Assembly: GCA_021234155.1 (NCBI GenBank) | Contig: JAJEKV010000051.1 | Coordinates: 2,666,754 to 2,730,753 of the forward strand | DNA length: 64,000 nt | Reading direction: 5' to 3' | DNA from: Isoetes taiwanensis | Taxonomy: Eukaryota; Streptophyta; Lycopodiopsida; Isoetales; Isoetaceae | In this document: one piece after another, positions 1-10,972 of the stretch | Position numbering within the stretch: the stretch's first letter is position 1 | Layout of the letters: every line of letters begins with the position of its first letter | Translations under genes and position numbers: made by a program | The notes under the pieces: generated by a model | The model's database searches: none | The model's input: the letters and a program-made list of their open reading frames with translations, nothing else | What the model was told of the DNA's origin: nothing

Positions 1-1887
1 CAGTCTTGACTGAGAAGGATATACATCAGGAAATAGATATTACTGTTACAGAGATGACAGGCAAGCATATTTCTCCATCGTTCTTTTTGTCTGGATGGAA
101 AGAGAATCATTCAGAGGTGGCAATAGCTAAGAGGATAGCCTTTCCTAAGTGTAACAGCTATATTGTCATAAAGGAAAAGCTTGCTAAGACTAGAGATCCA
201 AATGAAAGAAGGGAACTTGCAATGGAGAGGAAATCACATATGACGGTCCAAATTTCATGTAGGAGCCTTTACTGGTCATGGAGAGCTTTGTCTCATAGAT
301 CTTCTGAGCACGCTTTAACCATTATACATGACAAGATGGATCAGAATAAGACCATCCTCGTCTAGAAAAGCTAGCAAAGTCCGTATGGAGGGGTGAACGA
401 CTGAAGGTGAGTGTTACAGGTGCTCTCATGCACGGGCATGGTATAGGTGCCTTGGGCCACTTCTCACTGGACCTCTGGCCTGATGATTCTAATTTTCATG
501 TGGGATCCTTGAATCATACCTTGAAAACACTGGAGAATAAATCTGAGGACAATTGGGGCCATTTGAGAGATACAGATCGTCCTGAAAGCTGCTGGGGTGG
601 AGCAATTTTAAACAGGGATGCCCTGAGGACAAAAATGGTAAATGGCACTAGAAATGATTTTCTGCCTCCTCTCAAGGGCCCTATGGTACCGAACAAGTTG
701 CCTATAAAGCTTTACTTGCAGCTAGACAATTGCTCAGGTCAAAACAAGAACAAATATCTTTTCTCTTACTTGTCATATTTGGTTTGGTTAAGTGTCTTCG
801 ATCAAGTGCAGCTGGGATTCATGATGGTTGGACACACCCACGATGACATAGATGCCCTCTTTGGAAGCTACTCTACTCTAATGAGAAGATCAGATGCATT
901 GACTATTCCAGAGCTTATGCAACTCTTCAGGGAGTGTAGTTTCAAGTCTCCTTCACCTTACCTTGTATCAGAGGTTCCTAATTGGAAGGAATTCGTGAAA
1001 GGTTTTATCCCTGATAAGAAGGACCGTTTATGTGGTCATTTGGAACCTCTACTCTTCAAGTTCTGCATGAAGGATGGATGGCCACTAATGTTCTAGGGCA
1101 TAGGGAGTGGTTCCCTGAAAAGGGAATCAGGATGTGGAAGGAGGATGCCCAAGGTTTACCTACGATTCCGACAGGGTCACCTAAGGTCGTGCATCCATAT
1201 GGGAGCTTGAAAGATATAGGTGCATTGAGATCTTCTATTGCTAAGTACATGATGCATTGGGCAGCTATTTCTAGAGCTGGCGATAACTCATGGTCCAACA
1301 CATATATGAATGAAGTTATTGACTACTGGTCCACCTTGTTGCGAGTGCTTGGGGACGTTCAGCCCGGTAGAGCTGTCATTCAGGATTTCTGGCCCAACAC
1401 CAGGCAAAATGCATTGGAAGAACCCAAAAACGTGTTGGTGGATGAGCACATTGAAGCATCTCACTATGTAGGGCCTTTCTCGGGTAGACCCAAGAACCCA
1501 GTTGAAATATTCGACCCCTACCAAGATGTCAAGAAAAGAATGCTCTTGCTAATCAGGCCACATGATAACTGCCCGACGTGGATGGCTTTTGCCGAAGAGG
1601 ACCCAATAGAGGACCCTAATCTCCCTCATTACGAAGAGGTGTTTGTCTCTTGGTTTGAGCCTATTGCCAGAAAGGGAACCTCATATGCAATGCAGTATAG
1701 GGATTGCTGGAGCAAGAAGTGGAGACCCAATCCTAATGACCCGCCACGCTACCAACATTTGAAAACAATAGACTACGGTTGGGCGGTAGAGACCAGGCCA
1801 TTGTTAGTAGCGATCCCCAATAGTGTAGGGGCTCAGTTGCAAGAATTAGTGGCTAAAGAAGCTAACGACGATGATGAGAACTCTTGA
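1..1887 (+). pseudogene. Transposase-like gene, copy 1 (DUF7869-like), 5' end outside the window
   Basis: Three reading frames follow each other: 6-365, 407-1096 and about 1085-1887. The first ends in IHDKMDQNK. The second carries LQLDNCSGQNKNK and then VGHTHDDIDALFG. The third has the tryptophan-rich end (RDCWSKKWRPNPNDP). The same order occurs in the two other copies at 42880-45504 and 60086-63067, which shows that one protein has been split by single-base frameshifts near 357 and 1085. The spaced acidic residues (HDKMD, LDNC, HTHDDID) look like an RNase H-fold DDE core, as in DUF7869-type proteins; that family name is from memory and not searched. The frame is open at base 3, so the N-terminal half lies to the left. 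A convergent small gene follows at 2077-2319. Confidence 0.7.
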
Positions 1888-1960
1888 GGTATGCAATGCT
1901 CTTTTACATAATTACTATACCATATATAACATGCAAGGTACAATAGACTAGTTATTATTC

Positions 1961-2057
1961 ATTACGCTCTGCATTTTTCATCTTAACGCAAGAGCTTTTA
2001 AACATTACTACATTACGCTCTGCATTTTTCATCTTAACACAAGAGCTCTTACACTAT
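1961..2057. repeat. Two-unit tandem repeat, 51-bp period
   Basis: The phrase ATTACGCTCTGCATTTTTCA and its downstream part recur at 1961 and 2012. The repeat sits between the stop codons of the two convergent genes, where terminator or polyadenylation signals would be expected. Confidence 0.7.
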
Positions 2058-2076
2058 ACATTGCAGAATAGGTGAT

Positions 2077-2319
2077 TCACTCATCATCACCACCTGCTGG
2101 GGTGATCCCACTTATCTCATAGCTATTGCGCTCAGGAAGCCAAATAAGGTGGATCATAACACGAATCAACCCGGGGCAACGAATCTCAGCACCGTTAGCT
2201 TTGGATTGCAGGTAGGGATCAAGAAGAATACCCCTTACTTGGCAACTGACAAGACCATTGTAGCTCATTGAGCACTTGATCGCCTCGATCTGGTGAACAG
2301 AAGAAGGCGAATAATCCAT
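2077..2319 (-). CDS. Small conserved protein of the transposase-like element, copy a (80 aa)
   Basis: An 80-residue frame begins with ATG at 2319 and ends with an acidic tail (GGDDE). It aligns throughout with the frame at 5863-6105 and with the broken frame at 41767-42004. Shared blocks are CSMSYN near residue 16, a LDPYLQSKA segment, CPGLIRV and MIHLIWLPE. I do not recognise the family, and there is no signal peptide or membrane segment. It converges on the transposase-like gene, as in copy 2, so it is probably the second gene of the same mobile element. A TATA box lies 31 bp upstream of the ATG, leaving room only for a very short leader. Of the three copies, this one and copy b are open from end to end. 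Confidence 0.6.
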   Translation of the reverse strand: MDYSPSSVHQIEAIKCSMSYNGLVSCQVRGILLDPYLQSKANGAEIRCPGLIRVMIHLIWLPERNSYEISGITPAGGDDE

Positions 2320-2350
2320 TGGAGATGAATGAACTCTACCCCCGATGAAA

Positions 2351-2362
2351 GCTGCTTTTATA
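2351..2362 (-). promoter_or_regulatory. TATA box of the small element gene, copy a
   Basis: Read on the minus strand this is TATAAAAGCAGC. The same 12 bases occur at 6137-6148 (-) and 41729-41740 (+), each 26-31 bp before the ATG of the homologous small gene. Conservation of the box and of its spacing supports a core promoter. Confidence 0.7.
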
Positions 2363-2712
2363 TTGAAGAAAATTTATTGATGTGAATTATTGGAGTAGAC
2401 TGTATCGCCATTATTGAGCGCGTGCAGGAGTCATGTACACGTACAAGTATAATGCATATTTTGTATGGATATGTGTGTCAAGTGAAAACATGCTTTGTAT
2501 CTTGTATTTTACTAAGGTAAAAGTTTTTGTGCTTGAGTAATTTAGGTGTGATTGAAATTAGGGACTGCTTGCAGATAAAGTGGAGGTCGAAGAGCACACC
2601 CTTACAAATTACTCAGGTTCGATACATCAAATAATATTGATTATGCTTATTACAAATGTATATACTTTAGAAGTGCTCATATATCATTATTATATCCTTT
2701 TACCACACGCAC

Positions 2713-2913
2713 TTGGATGTGGACAGGCAGGAGCTCTATGTCAATCTATATGATGACATACAGCAGTACAGACAATTGGGCAAGGTCATGTTGCTTGGAG
2801 ATTTCAATGCGCGCACAGGGGCAGAGCAGATCCCAAAATTCGCACCTCTAGCTGAGGATGTGTTGCAAATGGACCCCGCAGAGATGGTTTGGCCAAGGGC
2901 GCCGATGACGTGA
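2713..2913 (+). pseudogene. LINE 1 endonuclease (EEP) fragment
   Basis: A 66-residue frame has the motif LLGDFNARTG near residues 27-36. This is the GDFN signature of the exonuclease-endonuclease-phosphatase fold that nicks target DNA for LINE integration. It is cut off on both sides and the rest of the domain is not readable in one frame. Confidence 0.65.
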
Positions 2914-3795
2914 CCGGTGACACGTATGATATGGCCGGGTACCGCCGTTGTCGGGCGTATCTTTGACCCGGTCATTTGCAATGGGTCGGCACAAGTGGTC
3001 GCCCCTCCAGCCGCTTCACTTGTAGACAGGAGAACTGTGGGGCGGCACCGGTGTGGTGGATTACGTGCTAGCAGACGCAGCAATGCCTACACTTGATCAC
3101 TGGCCTGTCCGGGACAGTGGTCGGACGAGGAAGTAGACTCGACCATCAGCCCGTCCTTGCGGATAGATTGGCAGGCCAACCGAAAGCACCCATTGCCCCA
3201 ACACCCCATGTACCCGCGGTTGCGTCTGGACTATGATCATGCGGCGGTCTATGCGAGGATGCTTGAGCATGAGCTGCCAGGAGTGCTGCAACTCCCCACA
3301 CTTCAACAAGCCAGACGGCCCAGTGAACCCGGCTCCTTCGAGGGTAGGGGGCAGATGCTTTGAGAGAGGCCGCCCCGACGATCCACGGGGCTGCAACCAC
3401 CTTCCTCCGCAATCATCGGGTTCGATGACGAATGTCGGGAGTGAAACGATGGCCGCCAAGTCTTTGGACCCCACCATTCAGCCCAGCAGGCCGTCCATCA
3501 ATACCGCTCCTTCCTCAAGACCAAGAAAGCCGGGTACCTTCGCGAAGCACCAAAGAAGCAGATGTTTGGTCTTCTAGACCGCCACCCTAGGGCCTTCGGA
3601 GAAAGGTCTTGAGTAAGCCCGCGCGCACCCACGTGAAATATTACCCCGGAACAATGGGTGAGATACTTGCGGCGGTTGTATGACCCAATGGGAAGCCGGG
3701 CACGGTACCTCCGAGACGGGCCTAGTAACCGGGTCATTCTTGAAGGGGATGTCATAATGGGCCTGCAACGCCGCTAATCCGGGGAAGGCAGTTGG

Positions 3796-5413
3796 ATGGA
3801 TGGTATGCGCAGAGCTTCTCAAGTGGGTCGGGCCCCAATGGTGCGGTTCTCACAAAGACTCTTCAACAGGGGCATTGCAAGAAGGCTTCCCCCTGACCGG
3901 ACTACCAGTAGAGTTGTACCCATATACAAAGCAGGGGACCCCATAGCCCAGACCAACTATCGTTACCATTATGGTCGGGGTTCTCGCCTTTGCCAAGTTG
4001 CTTGCGGGATTCTTGAGCACATTGACACTTTGGGCAGAGGATGGAGAAGTGTGGGCTCTCAAGCGGTAAAGCTTCGCCCAGGCATTCTACTATTGACCAT
4101 ATCTTCACTCTGCGAACACTCATAGAGGATAGCCGGAATCGGCCTTGAGAATGCATCTTTGTTGCTTTGTGGATTTCGCAAAGGCTTTTTGACACGTGCC
4201 TCGGGATAAGTTGTGGGGACGATTGAGACGCCTAGAGACCCCGTCGACTTGCGTAATGCTATATACGCACTATACGAGGCTTGCTCCGGCCGTCTCACAC
4301 CGCTTGTCGGGGAGCCCGTTGTAAGTAGCATTGGGGTGCCGGTGGCTGCCCTCTATCCCCGACGCTCTTGGCTTGTACATTGACCAGCTAGAAGAATGGC
4401 TAGTGAGCACGGGGAGGGGAGGCGCCAAGTTGATGCACCACATAATCCGCAACTCATATATGCCGATGATGTTGACTCGCCGCGATATACCCCGAGGACA
4501 TGCAACGCCACCGGATGCTTTTGGACACTTTCTCGCCAATTCACCGACATGAGAGTTAACTTGGCCAAGACAAGGGTGTCAGCCGGTCCCATCATCCAAG
4601 CACCCACGCCTTCCCTCATTCACTTACTGGGCAGGTAGTGGAGGTGGCTCGATCTTATAAGTATTTGGGCATTGAGTTTTCTACTACAACACACGGGATG
4701 CATCCATCGTTACGGTCACCGCAGCCGGAAAGCCCCAGATGCAATGCAAAACAACAAATCACAAGGCGTAGTTTGTATGCATGGGGTCACCAGCACACTT
4801 GTTCGTGGCCTTGGTTGAACCGGTCCTCCTCTATGGGGCGTAACTGGTGGGGGCGGTGATATCTCTCACCACTTGGAACGATCTAGAGCAGTGCGAAGGC
4901 CTTCTTGGCCGGGCACTGGGAGTGAAATCCACGGTCCCATATCGATCTTGCTCCAGAGACGGGCTTCCTTCCATTACAGAGGGTCACTGAACGCCACATT
5001 ATTTACTTCCGGAAGGTGGTGGCTATGGATGAAGCCCCTGCCAAACCTTGCTTTGGCGTTGGCGATGGGGCCCTTGGCGACTCAAAGCCTGGCTGGAAAG
5101 ACAAGCAAGCCCGGTGGTTTCGCTATGGAATGTGCAGCACACGATGTGGACCGGTGCATACACCGAAGGAACGGCCGCCTTGAAGCAAGATTGGATGCTT
5201 GCTTCATGGCCAAGCTTTGGGATCAGAGGCCTCGTCACATGTCAAGGTGGCAAATTATCGATTGGCGGAGTTAATCCCATGCTCACGAGGGGCCCACACC
5301 ACTACCTGCGCACCCATCTACCCATGAAAAGCGCAGGTGATTGCTTCCATTCGCGACAGTGCACACCACCTCCAGAGATTGAGGCAGGGGAGATGGATTG
5401 GGGAGCCGCGTGA
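3796..5413 (+). pseudogene. LINE 1 reverse transcriptase and C-terminal region, multiply frameshifted
   Basis: Pieces follow reverse transcriptase order: LFNRG and VVPIYKAGDP at 3796-3960, LGLYIDQLEEWL at 4360-4400, YADDV near 4470, VNLAKTR near 4555-4580, and YKYLGIEFS at 4660. Each piece matches the corresponding part of LINE 2, where they are LFGLYIDQLE and YADDVDLLAYTP. At least five changes of frame separate them. Confidence 0.6.
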
Positions 5414-5701
5414 GGACGAGTCCGCGGCCGTCAGCAGGCCATTGAGGATGAAAGTCATGCCCTACAGTGCCTGTCGGTGCAGACGAGCATATCGGCCTCG
5501 GATGCTTGGTTAGTTGTGCCCCATCGGGCCTTGCATGAGCTATCGAGCACGACCTCTGTAGGCTTGTTGGGATCAGACCTCCAGGAGGTAATGGATACGG
5601 ACTCGGTTATGCCCCCGTCCGGACATTAACCTCAATTTGTATTTGTGATTATGTATATAACTTTGCAGTATGTCAGCATCCTTATTGCTACTAAGGTTTT
5701 T

Positions 5702-5727
5702 CCCCCGAAAACCCTTCGGGGTGGGGG
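5702..5727 (+). other. LINE 3' stem-loop (UUCG loop)
   Basis: The outer stem CCCCC/GGGGG pairs 5702-5706 with 5723-5727. A GAAA bulge follows, then an inner stem ACCC/GGGT closed by TTCG at 5715-5718. It is flanked by T runs and lies about 110 bp before the (TATTC)n tail. The same architecture occurs at 28237-28262 and, on the minus strand, at 19895-19918. Confidence 0.65.
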
Positions 5728-5862
5728 TTTTTTAATCCTGGTAGTAATACGCCTGCTGCTCTCTCTTTGTACTTGGGTCCCATATGCCAGTTGGTCTCCG
5801 TGGACGATAAAATCATATTCTATTCTATTCTATTCTTAACAGGTACACAAGTCTTCAACGAT

Positions 5863-6105
5863 TCACTCAACATCAACACCTGCTGAGATGATGGCATTCA
5901 GCTCATAGATCTCCTGATCAGGAAGCCAATAAAGGTGGATCACAACACGAGTGAGCTTCCTGCAACCACTCGCAGGACCATCTGCTTTGGACTGCAGCCA
6001 TGGATCAAGATTGACACCATTTATCACGCATTCACACAGATCATTATAGCTCATATAGCACTTGATGGATCGGATGTGCTCCGGACGAGGAGGCAAGGAA
6101 GCCAT
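5863..6105 (-). CDS. Small conserved protein of the transposase-like element, copy b (80 aa)
   Basis: This 80-residue frame starts with ATG at 6105 and is a full-length relative of 2077-2319. It shares CYMSYNDL, NLDPWLQSKADG, LTRVVIHLYWLP and an acidic end (VDVE). Homology continues upstream through the TATA box to about 6345. Downstream, homology stops near 5840 at the tail of LINE 1, so the LINE probably landed just behind this gene. No transposase-like partner remains next to it. The function is unknown. An open frame in two diverged copies suggests that the protein was under selection while the element was active. Confidence 0.55.
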   Translation of the reverse strand: MASLPPRPEHIRSIKCYMSYNDLCECVINGVNLDPWLQSKADGPASGCRKLTRVVIHLYWLPDQEIYELNAIISAGVDVE

Positions 6106-6136
6106 GGAAGATGAATGCCCTCTACCACCGAATGGA

Positions 6137-6148
6137 GCTGCTTTTATA
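6137..6148 (-). promoter_or_regulatory. TATA box of the small element gene, copy b
   Basis: TATAAAAGCAGC on the minus strand, 31 bp before the ATG at 6105, identical to the boxes at 2351-2362 and 41729-41740. Confidence 0.7.
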
Positions 6149-6353
6149 GTGAAGTAAAATTATTGATGTGAATTATTGGTGTAGATTGTAGCGCCATTAT
6201 TGAGCTTGTACAAGTATCACGTACACATACAAGTATGACGCATAATTTGTATGGATATGTGTATCATGTGACCTCATGTATCTTGGACTCGAGAAGTAGG
6301 TGAAAGTATTGGTGCTTGAGCAAATTAGGTGTGCTTAAAATTCTCAAAATTGC

Positions 6354-6740
6354 GTTATTTTCTCCAATTAATGAAATCATGCTTTTATTGCCAAAATTGA
6401 TAATCCCGAGACTTTCAGTGATTGGAGGCCTATATCTTTGACCAATTCTACTTATAAGCTTTGTGCAAAAATCATAGCCAATAGAATCAAAGGTTTCCTT
6501 CAAAAAAATATTAGCCTGCACCAATCAGCTTTCTTATCCAATAGATATATTCTGGACAACTATATAGCAGCTATGGAGAGCATGCATTGGGCTAGAATTT
6601 CAAATCAAAACTGTGTCCTTTTGAAGCTTGATTTTTCTAAGGCCTTTGATACAGTAAGATGGGACTTTCTAATTCTTGCCCTTCAAAAGATTGGCCTTTC
6701 TACCAAATTAATTGATCTCAAATATGGGTGTGGCTTGTGC
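6354..6740 (+). pseudogene. L1-type LINE reverse transcriptase fragment
   Basis: Reading from about 6383, the frame gives DNPETFSDWRPISLTNSTYK, then IIANRIKGFL, QSAFLSNRYILDN and LLKLDFSKAFDTVRWDFL. This is the conserved first third of plant L1-type reverse transcriptases (the RPISL, QSAF and DFSKAFD blocks). Stops at about 6368-6375 and loss of homology after about 6733 show a short relic. It differs from LINE 1 and LINE 2, which have VDFAKAFDACPGK at the matching place. Confidence 0.75.
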
Positions 6741-6804
6741 ATCTCACCAATTGGCCTGTAATGATGCTAAAAATGCTCCTCTCTTATCTTCTCTTCTCTC
6801 TGCA

Positions 6805-7046
6805 GTGCACTCACGTATACTTGCATGTCCCTCCATGATAGAATAGAAGATTGGCATGGCCTTTCCAATAATGTGTACAAATATCTCATTACTGATATGA
6901 TATGACAGTATATCATTACCACTAGTGCATTCATGTCTACTTGCATGTCCCTCCATGATAGAATTGCAACACGAAGAAGATTACCATGGCATTTGCAATA
7001 ATATATACAAATATCCCATTACTGATATGATATGACAACATACCAT
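6805..7046. repeat. Tandem duplication, 120-bp unit, two copies
   Basis: TACTTGCATGTCCCTCCATG occurs at 6819 and 6939. The following text (tagaa..., ggca..., caaatatc.cattactgatatgatatgaca) repeats in step. No gene is visible from 7047 to about 7800. Confidence 0.7.
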
Positions 7047-7813
7047 TACCATTGAGAAAGGATCTACCTTAAATTACATGGGCAGTATGGCGTGTCAATT
7101 AGGAAAGAGTGTATAATGCGTTTGAGCTATTGGTTAAATCTACATGCGTGCCCCATCTAGAGACTGCATGCAATGTTGGAGATATTTTTTCATCTACTTC
7201 GTGTTGGAACTTAAAGTTGGAAAAGAGCCTTAAAGACATCCATTCTCTTTGCACCCTTGCGCTTTTCAAGGAACGAATGATATAAAAACAACTGTGAATA
7301 TATAATGGTGAAGCTATAATATGTGGTTACTTGTGGAATCTAATGATGCCTTGGGGAGCCGACAAATTTCATAACTTAGGCATGCAGTGATGCCAAGGCC
7401 ACGACAACTCGAATTCGAAGGGTAAGATTATGAGCTGTAATCAGAGACTGGAAATGGAGGAGTTAATGTGAGAAGAAAGAATAAAAATCGTCAACATAAA
7501 GAGGCTGGAGGCTACAGAATCCAACAATGAAAGTGCGTGGATGCAAGTTTGTGGTCGAGGGCGTCAATGGTGGTGATCTTGCCAGTGATAAAGCAGGTAA
7601 GAACAAAATGAGGGAAGAGTGAAACAATGGGAAAGGGGAGGGGGGATATTTTTTATTGTTACCATATGTGCAGGTGTAAAAAATGTGGAAGGAAGGAAGG
7701 ATATTCATATGCAAAGGCAGGAGGAAGGAAGGAGAGGCGTCAAGGAGTCGAGAAGCAAGGGGGGGCACCTGGCAACTAGAACACACTATGAAAAAGGCAG
7801 TGACGAACGAGCC

Positions 7814-7823
7814 TTATAAAAAT
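7814..7823 (+). promoter_or_regulatory. Possible TATA box of the PP2C gene
   Basis: TTATAAAAAT lies in an A/T-rich stretch just before a pyrimidine-rich leader (7940-8280). An ACGT-core element, CCACGTA, sits at 7971-7977; G-box-like cores of this kind are common in ABA-responsive promoters. The transcription start was not determined. Confidence 0.3.
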
Positions 7824-8462
7824 AAACTATAAAAAAGGACACGCGTCTAAAAGAAAAGAGTTTGGTTTAGGCAGTCTACGTCTGTCCCCTCACCCAATCG
7901 CTAGCCGACGTCTTTTCGCCCGTAATCAATCCAGCCCGTCCACTTGCATCCATCTCTGATCCTTTTTCCGCCACGTATCACCCCCGCCCGCGGGCAGCCC
8001 CCCCTTCTCGGGCAGCCCCCTCCCCCTCCTCCAAGAAACTGGATTCCTCCGTCCATTTTCGCTCCTCATTCTCTTCCATTTAGCTCCTCCGCTGAAGCTC
8101 CTTCTGTTCTGTTTTTGCGTTTTTCTTTCCTCTGGGCGCCCTTTTGTCCGATTTTGATCGCCCTAGGTTTCCGCGACTTGGATCGGTTTAGATTATCCAG
8201 TTCCTTTCTCCGCTCTCTTCTGCATTCGACTATATCTCTTGAACATCGTTTCTGTGGAGCGTTTTAGAAGCTGCTGAGTTATTTTAGCAGAGGTTCTGCT
8301 TTCGCAGAGTATTTGAGTATTAGAGTATTAATTTCTCAGTTGGAAGCCAGCTTGATTTTGAATGCTCAAACGAGACATGGCTCTATATTACGCATCATTC
8401 GAATGGCTCTAACACGAGGAGGCAGAAGTATAATCTCTCATTTTAGCTGCAAACCGGAAAGG

Positions 8463-8810
8463 GTAAGCAATAGACCAATTTCTTATGAACTCGTTTTCCG
8501 TTTGGCTTTTTGCTTAGAACATCTACTATGCTTGCATTTGTCGAGATTCCTCCAACTTCATATTTCTTGATCTTTTTTTTGTGCACTTCCTACATAAAGC
8601 AGTTGGTTATAAACATTTCGCTTAGTACCGATCTACATGCACTACACACACCAGCCGAACTCTTGTATTCTTTCATCTAGGTTATGGAAAAGAAATGCCT
8701 GATTCTATGTAGGGTCTCATGTCTTCATGTTTCTTTCTACTTTACAGTATATTTCACTTTGATACCTGAAGGACTGCAGTTATTTAGGGGAATGTAAAAA
8801 AGGTTTTCAG
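8463..8810 (+). other. Probable 5' UTR intron of the PP2C gene
   Basis: A donor (GGAAAGG then GTAAGC) is followed by a T-rich stretch and the acceptor GGTTTTCAG at 8802-8810. There is no long frame in the preceding leader that runs into the coding exon, so the intron would lie in the untranslated leader. Confidence 0.5.
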
Positions 8811-8899
8811 TCTCTCCTCACACACATCGGAAGAATTCTAGGCCCTTACCAAGCGGAACGGGGAAACCTTATCTGCCATTTGTGGCCTGCCTAGTTAAT

Positions 8900-10972
8900 A
8901 TGGACATGGCTTCTACTGCAGATGCGTGTCAACATTCTTCCAAGCCTAAGAATGGCTATTTATCATGTGAATCAGACTCTAGTGCAGCACGAAGGCGAAG
9001 GATGGAAATTCGGCGTATCAAGCTTGTAGCCAGTTCTGATAGTTCTTTTGAACCTGTTTCGAAGCGGTCACGGGCTTTGGATGGCTCTTACATCATTCAC
9101 GACAGGTGTGTGGACTCAACAGGCATTGATGTTTCAGTTAGCTGTTCCAGTGCCTTGACAGCTGCAAAGAGGTTATGGTTTATACATGCTTGTGCATATA
9201 TGGAACAGGAGGCTACCTTAGCAGCAAAGATAGCAAGTTTGAAACCCAAAGATATTACGGATAAGGGTGTTACAGATGCGAGCTTAAGTATACAATGTAC
9301 AAACAGTAAAAGGGCAATTGATTTGAACATTGTAGGTGCTAGTGAAGTCAAGATTGGATTGAGTGCATCTCCTACTGGCACAGTCCTATCATTGAGTTGT
9401 GGAAATGTTTCTGTTGATACAAATACTACTGAATCATCAAAGCAAAGTGTTAATACATTTAAAGATTCAATTAAAGATTCTCTGCCGCTAGTCAATGAAG
9501 GTTCCCCGTCTGTCAAAAAAGACAGCATTGAGGTTCCAAAATATTCTCAAGCTATAGCTTCAGCAAGTTATAAAGGGAGTCAGTGCCCGCCACCACATGG
9601 AGTGTTGTCAATATGTGGAAGAAGAAGGGCCATGGAAGATGCTCTCACTGCCATGCCATCTCTACTTTTCATGCCAAGTTCGATACTGGAAGGGAATGCT
9701 GGCTTTCCAAAGCTTCCATTGCCTCTACACTTCTTTGGCGTCTATGATGGGCATGGAGGATCTGAGGTAAAATACAATTTTGTTTTTGCAACTTCACTTG
9801 CAGTGATATTGACAAACCCGTAACGTTTCAGGTTTCTTTGTTTTGTAAGAATGAGTTACATAAGGCCTTAGTAAAAGAGGTGGAATCTGTGAAGCAATGG
9901 CCATCAAGAAATGAGATCAAGGACTGGAACGTGCAATGGCAAAAAGTAATGACTGCTACTTTCCTCCAAATTGATGATGAAGTGGGGGGTGTGTGTCCTA
10001 AGGAAGTGCAGTGCCAGAGGGCTGAAGGTGATAACGCTTGTTGTGTTGAGCCAGTGGCTCCTGAAACAGTAGGAACAACAGCTGTTGTGGCTCTAGTCAG
10101 CGAGCATGACATAATTGTTGCTAATTGTGGGGATTCACGTGCTGTTCTTTCTCGTGGTGGCAAGGCCATTCCACTGTCCTCTGATCATAAGGTAGTTAAC
10201 ACAATATGCTGTGTTAATGTGTCTTTTTACTTTTATGTTTTGGTATTGAAGATGAGGTTGCATTCTGCAGCCTCAGAGAGAAGATGAAATGGCTCGAGTT
10301 GAAGCTGCTGGAGGACGAGTAATATATTGGGATGGGTATCGTGTATCAGGTTTCCTTGCAATGTCTCGAGCTATTGGTACCGCATCTGTACTTTGCCATT
10401 TGCAATTATACTTTCGGCATTTATTTAAGGAAATGCACCTCGTATTTCTGAATGGCATTAAACTATGTGACTACGGTGCAATTTATTCAATTTGAGTTTC
10501 ACTTTTAATATTATCATTTACTTGATTGATTTCTTTCTTCATTTGGGCTAATGTTCTCTTCATTGTAGGTGATCGCTTCTTAAAACCTTTTATCATAGCC
10601 GAACCAGAAGTCACATGTACTCAGCGGACAGATGAAGATGAATGCTTAATTTTGGCCAGTGATGGCCTTTGGGATGTGGTCTCTAATGAAATGGCATGCG
10701 AAGTAGCTAGAAAATGCTTTGCTAGTCGAAAATACAGTAACAATGCTAGTTCATCAGGCAATGGACATATGAATAACAAGGAGGCAGCTGAGAATACGAG
10801 CTTGCAGACTGACTCAGCAAAACCGGTTTCACCAACTGATGCAGGAACATCTACGAAGCCAGGTTCAGCAGCTGATCTAGCAGCATCGATTCTCATCAAG
10901 CTTGCCATAGCAAAAGGAAGCAGTGACAATATTAGTGTTGTAGTAATTGATTTGAGGACCTCAAAAAGTTGA
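8900..10972 (+). CDS. Protein phosphatase 2C, group A-like (possible ABA co-receptor), four coding exons
   Basis: Joining 8900-9766, 9832-10191, 10271-10376 and 10569-10972 gives one uninterrupted frame of 578 residues. All three introns are GT/AG and in phase. The first ATG in frame is at 8900. Residues 1-230 are a serine-rich extension of no clear family. The PP2C domain runs from about 233 ([11 protein letters not shown]) to the end, with [12 protein letters not shown] near 282, [24 protein letters not shown] near 389, [11 protein letters not shown] near 476 and [10 protein letters not shown] near 563. Mg/Mn-binding aspartates are present (DGHGG, DGLWD, SDN). Trp429 in VIYWDGYRV matches the lock tryptophan by which group A phosphatases sense the PYR/PYL receptor through ABA. 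It dephosphorylates Ser/Thr, and SnRK2 kinases are the usual group A substrates. Group assignment is inference from motifs. Confidence 0.9.

Larger units (their letters stand above)
2700..5837 (+). mobile_element. Decayed non-LTR retrotransposon (LINE 1)
   Basis: Short frames in LINE order are joined by many frameshifts: an endonuclease piece at 2713-2913 (GDFNARTG), the start of a reverse transcriptase at 3796-4060 (VVPIYKAGDP), the YADDV active site near 4460-4480, SYKYLGIEFS at 4650-4680, and a C-terminal region to about 5410. The 3' end has a hairpin at 5702-5727 and a (TATTC)n tail at 5812-5837 instead of poly(A). It is the same family as LINE 2 (16125-28361), shown by YADDVD in both and by homologous 3' ends. 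It lies between two copies of the small element gene. It cannot be autonomous. The clade was not determined. Confidence 0.75.

Noticed and set aside
9097-9528. 143-residue minus-strand frame
   Set aside because: It lies antisense within PP2C exon 1, which has clear family homology on the plus strand.
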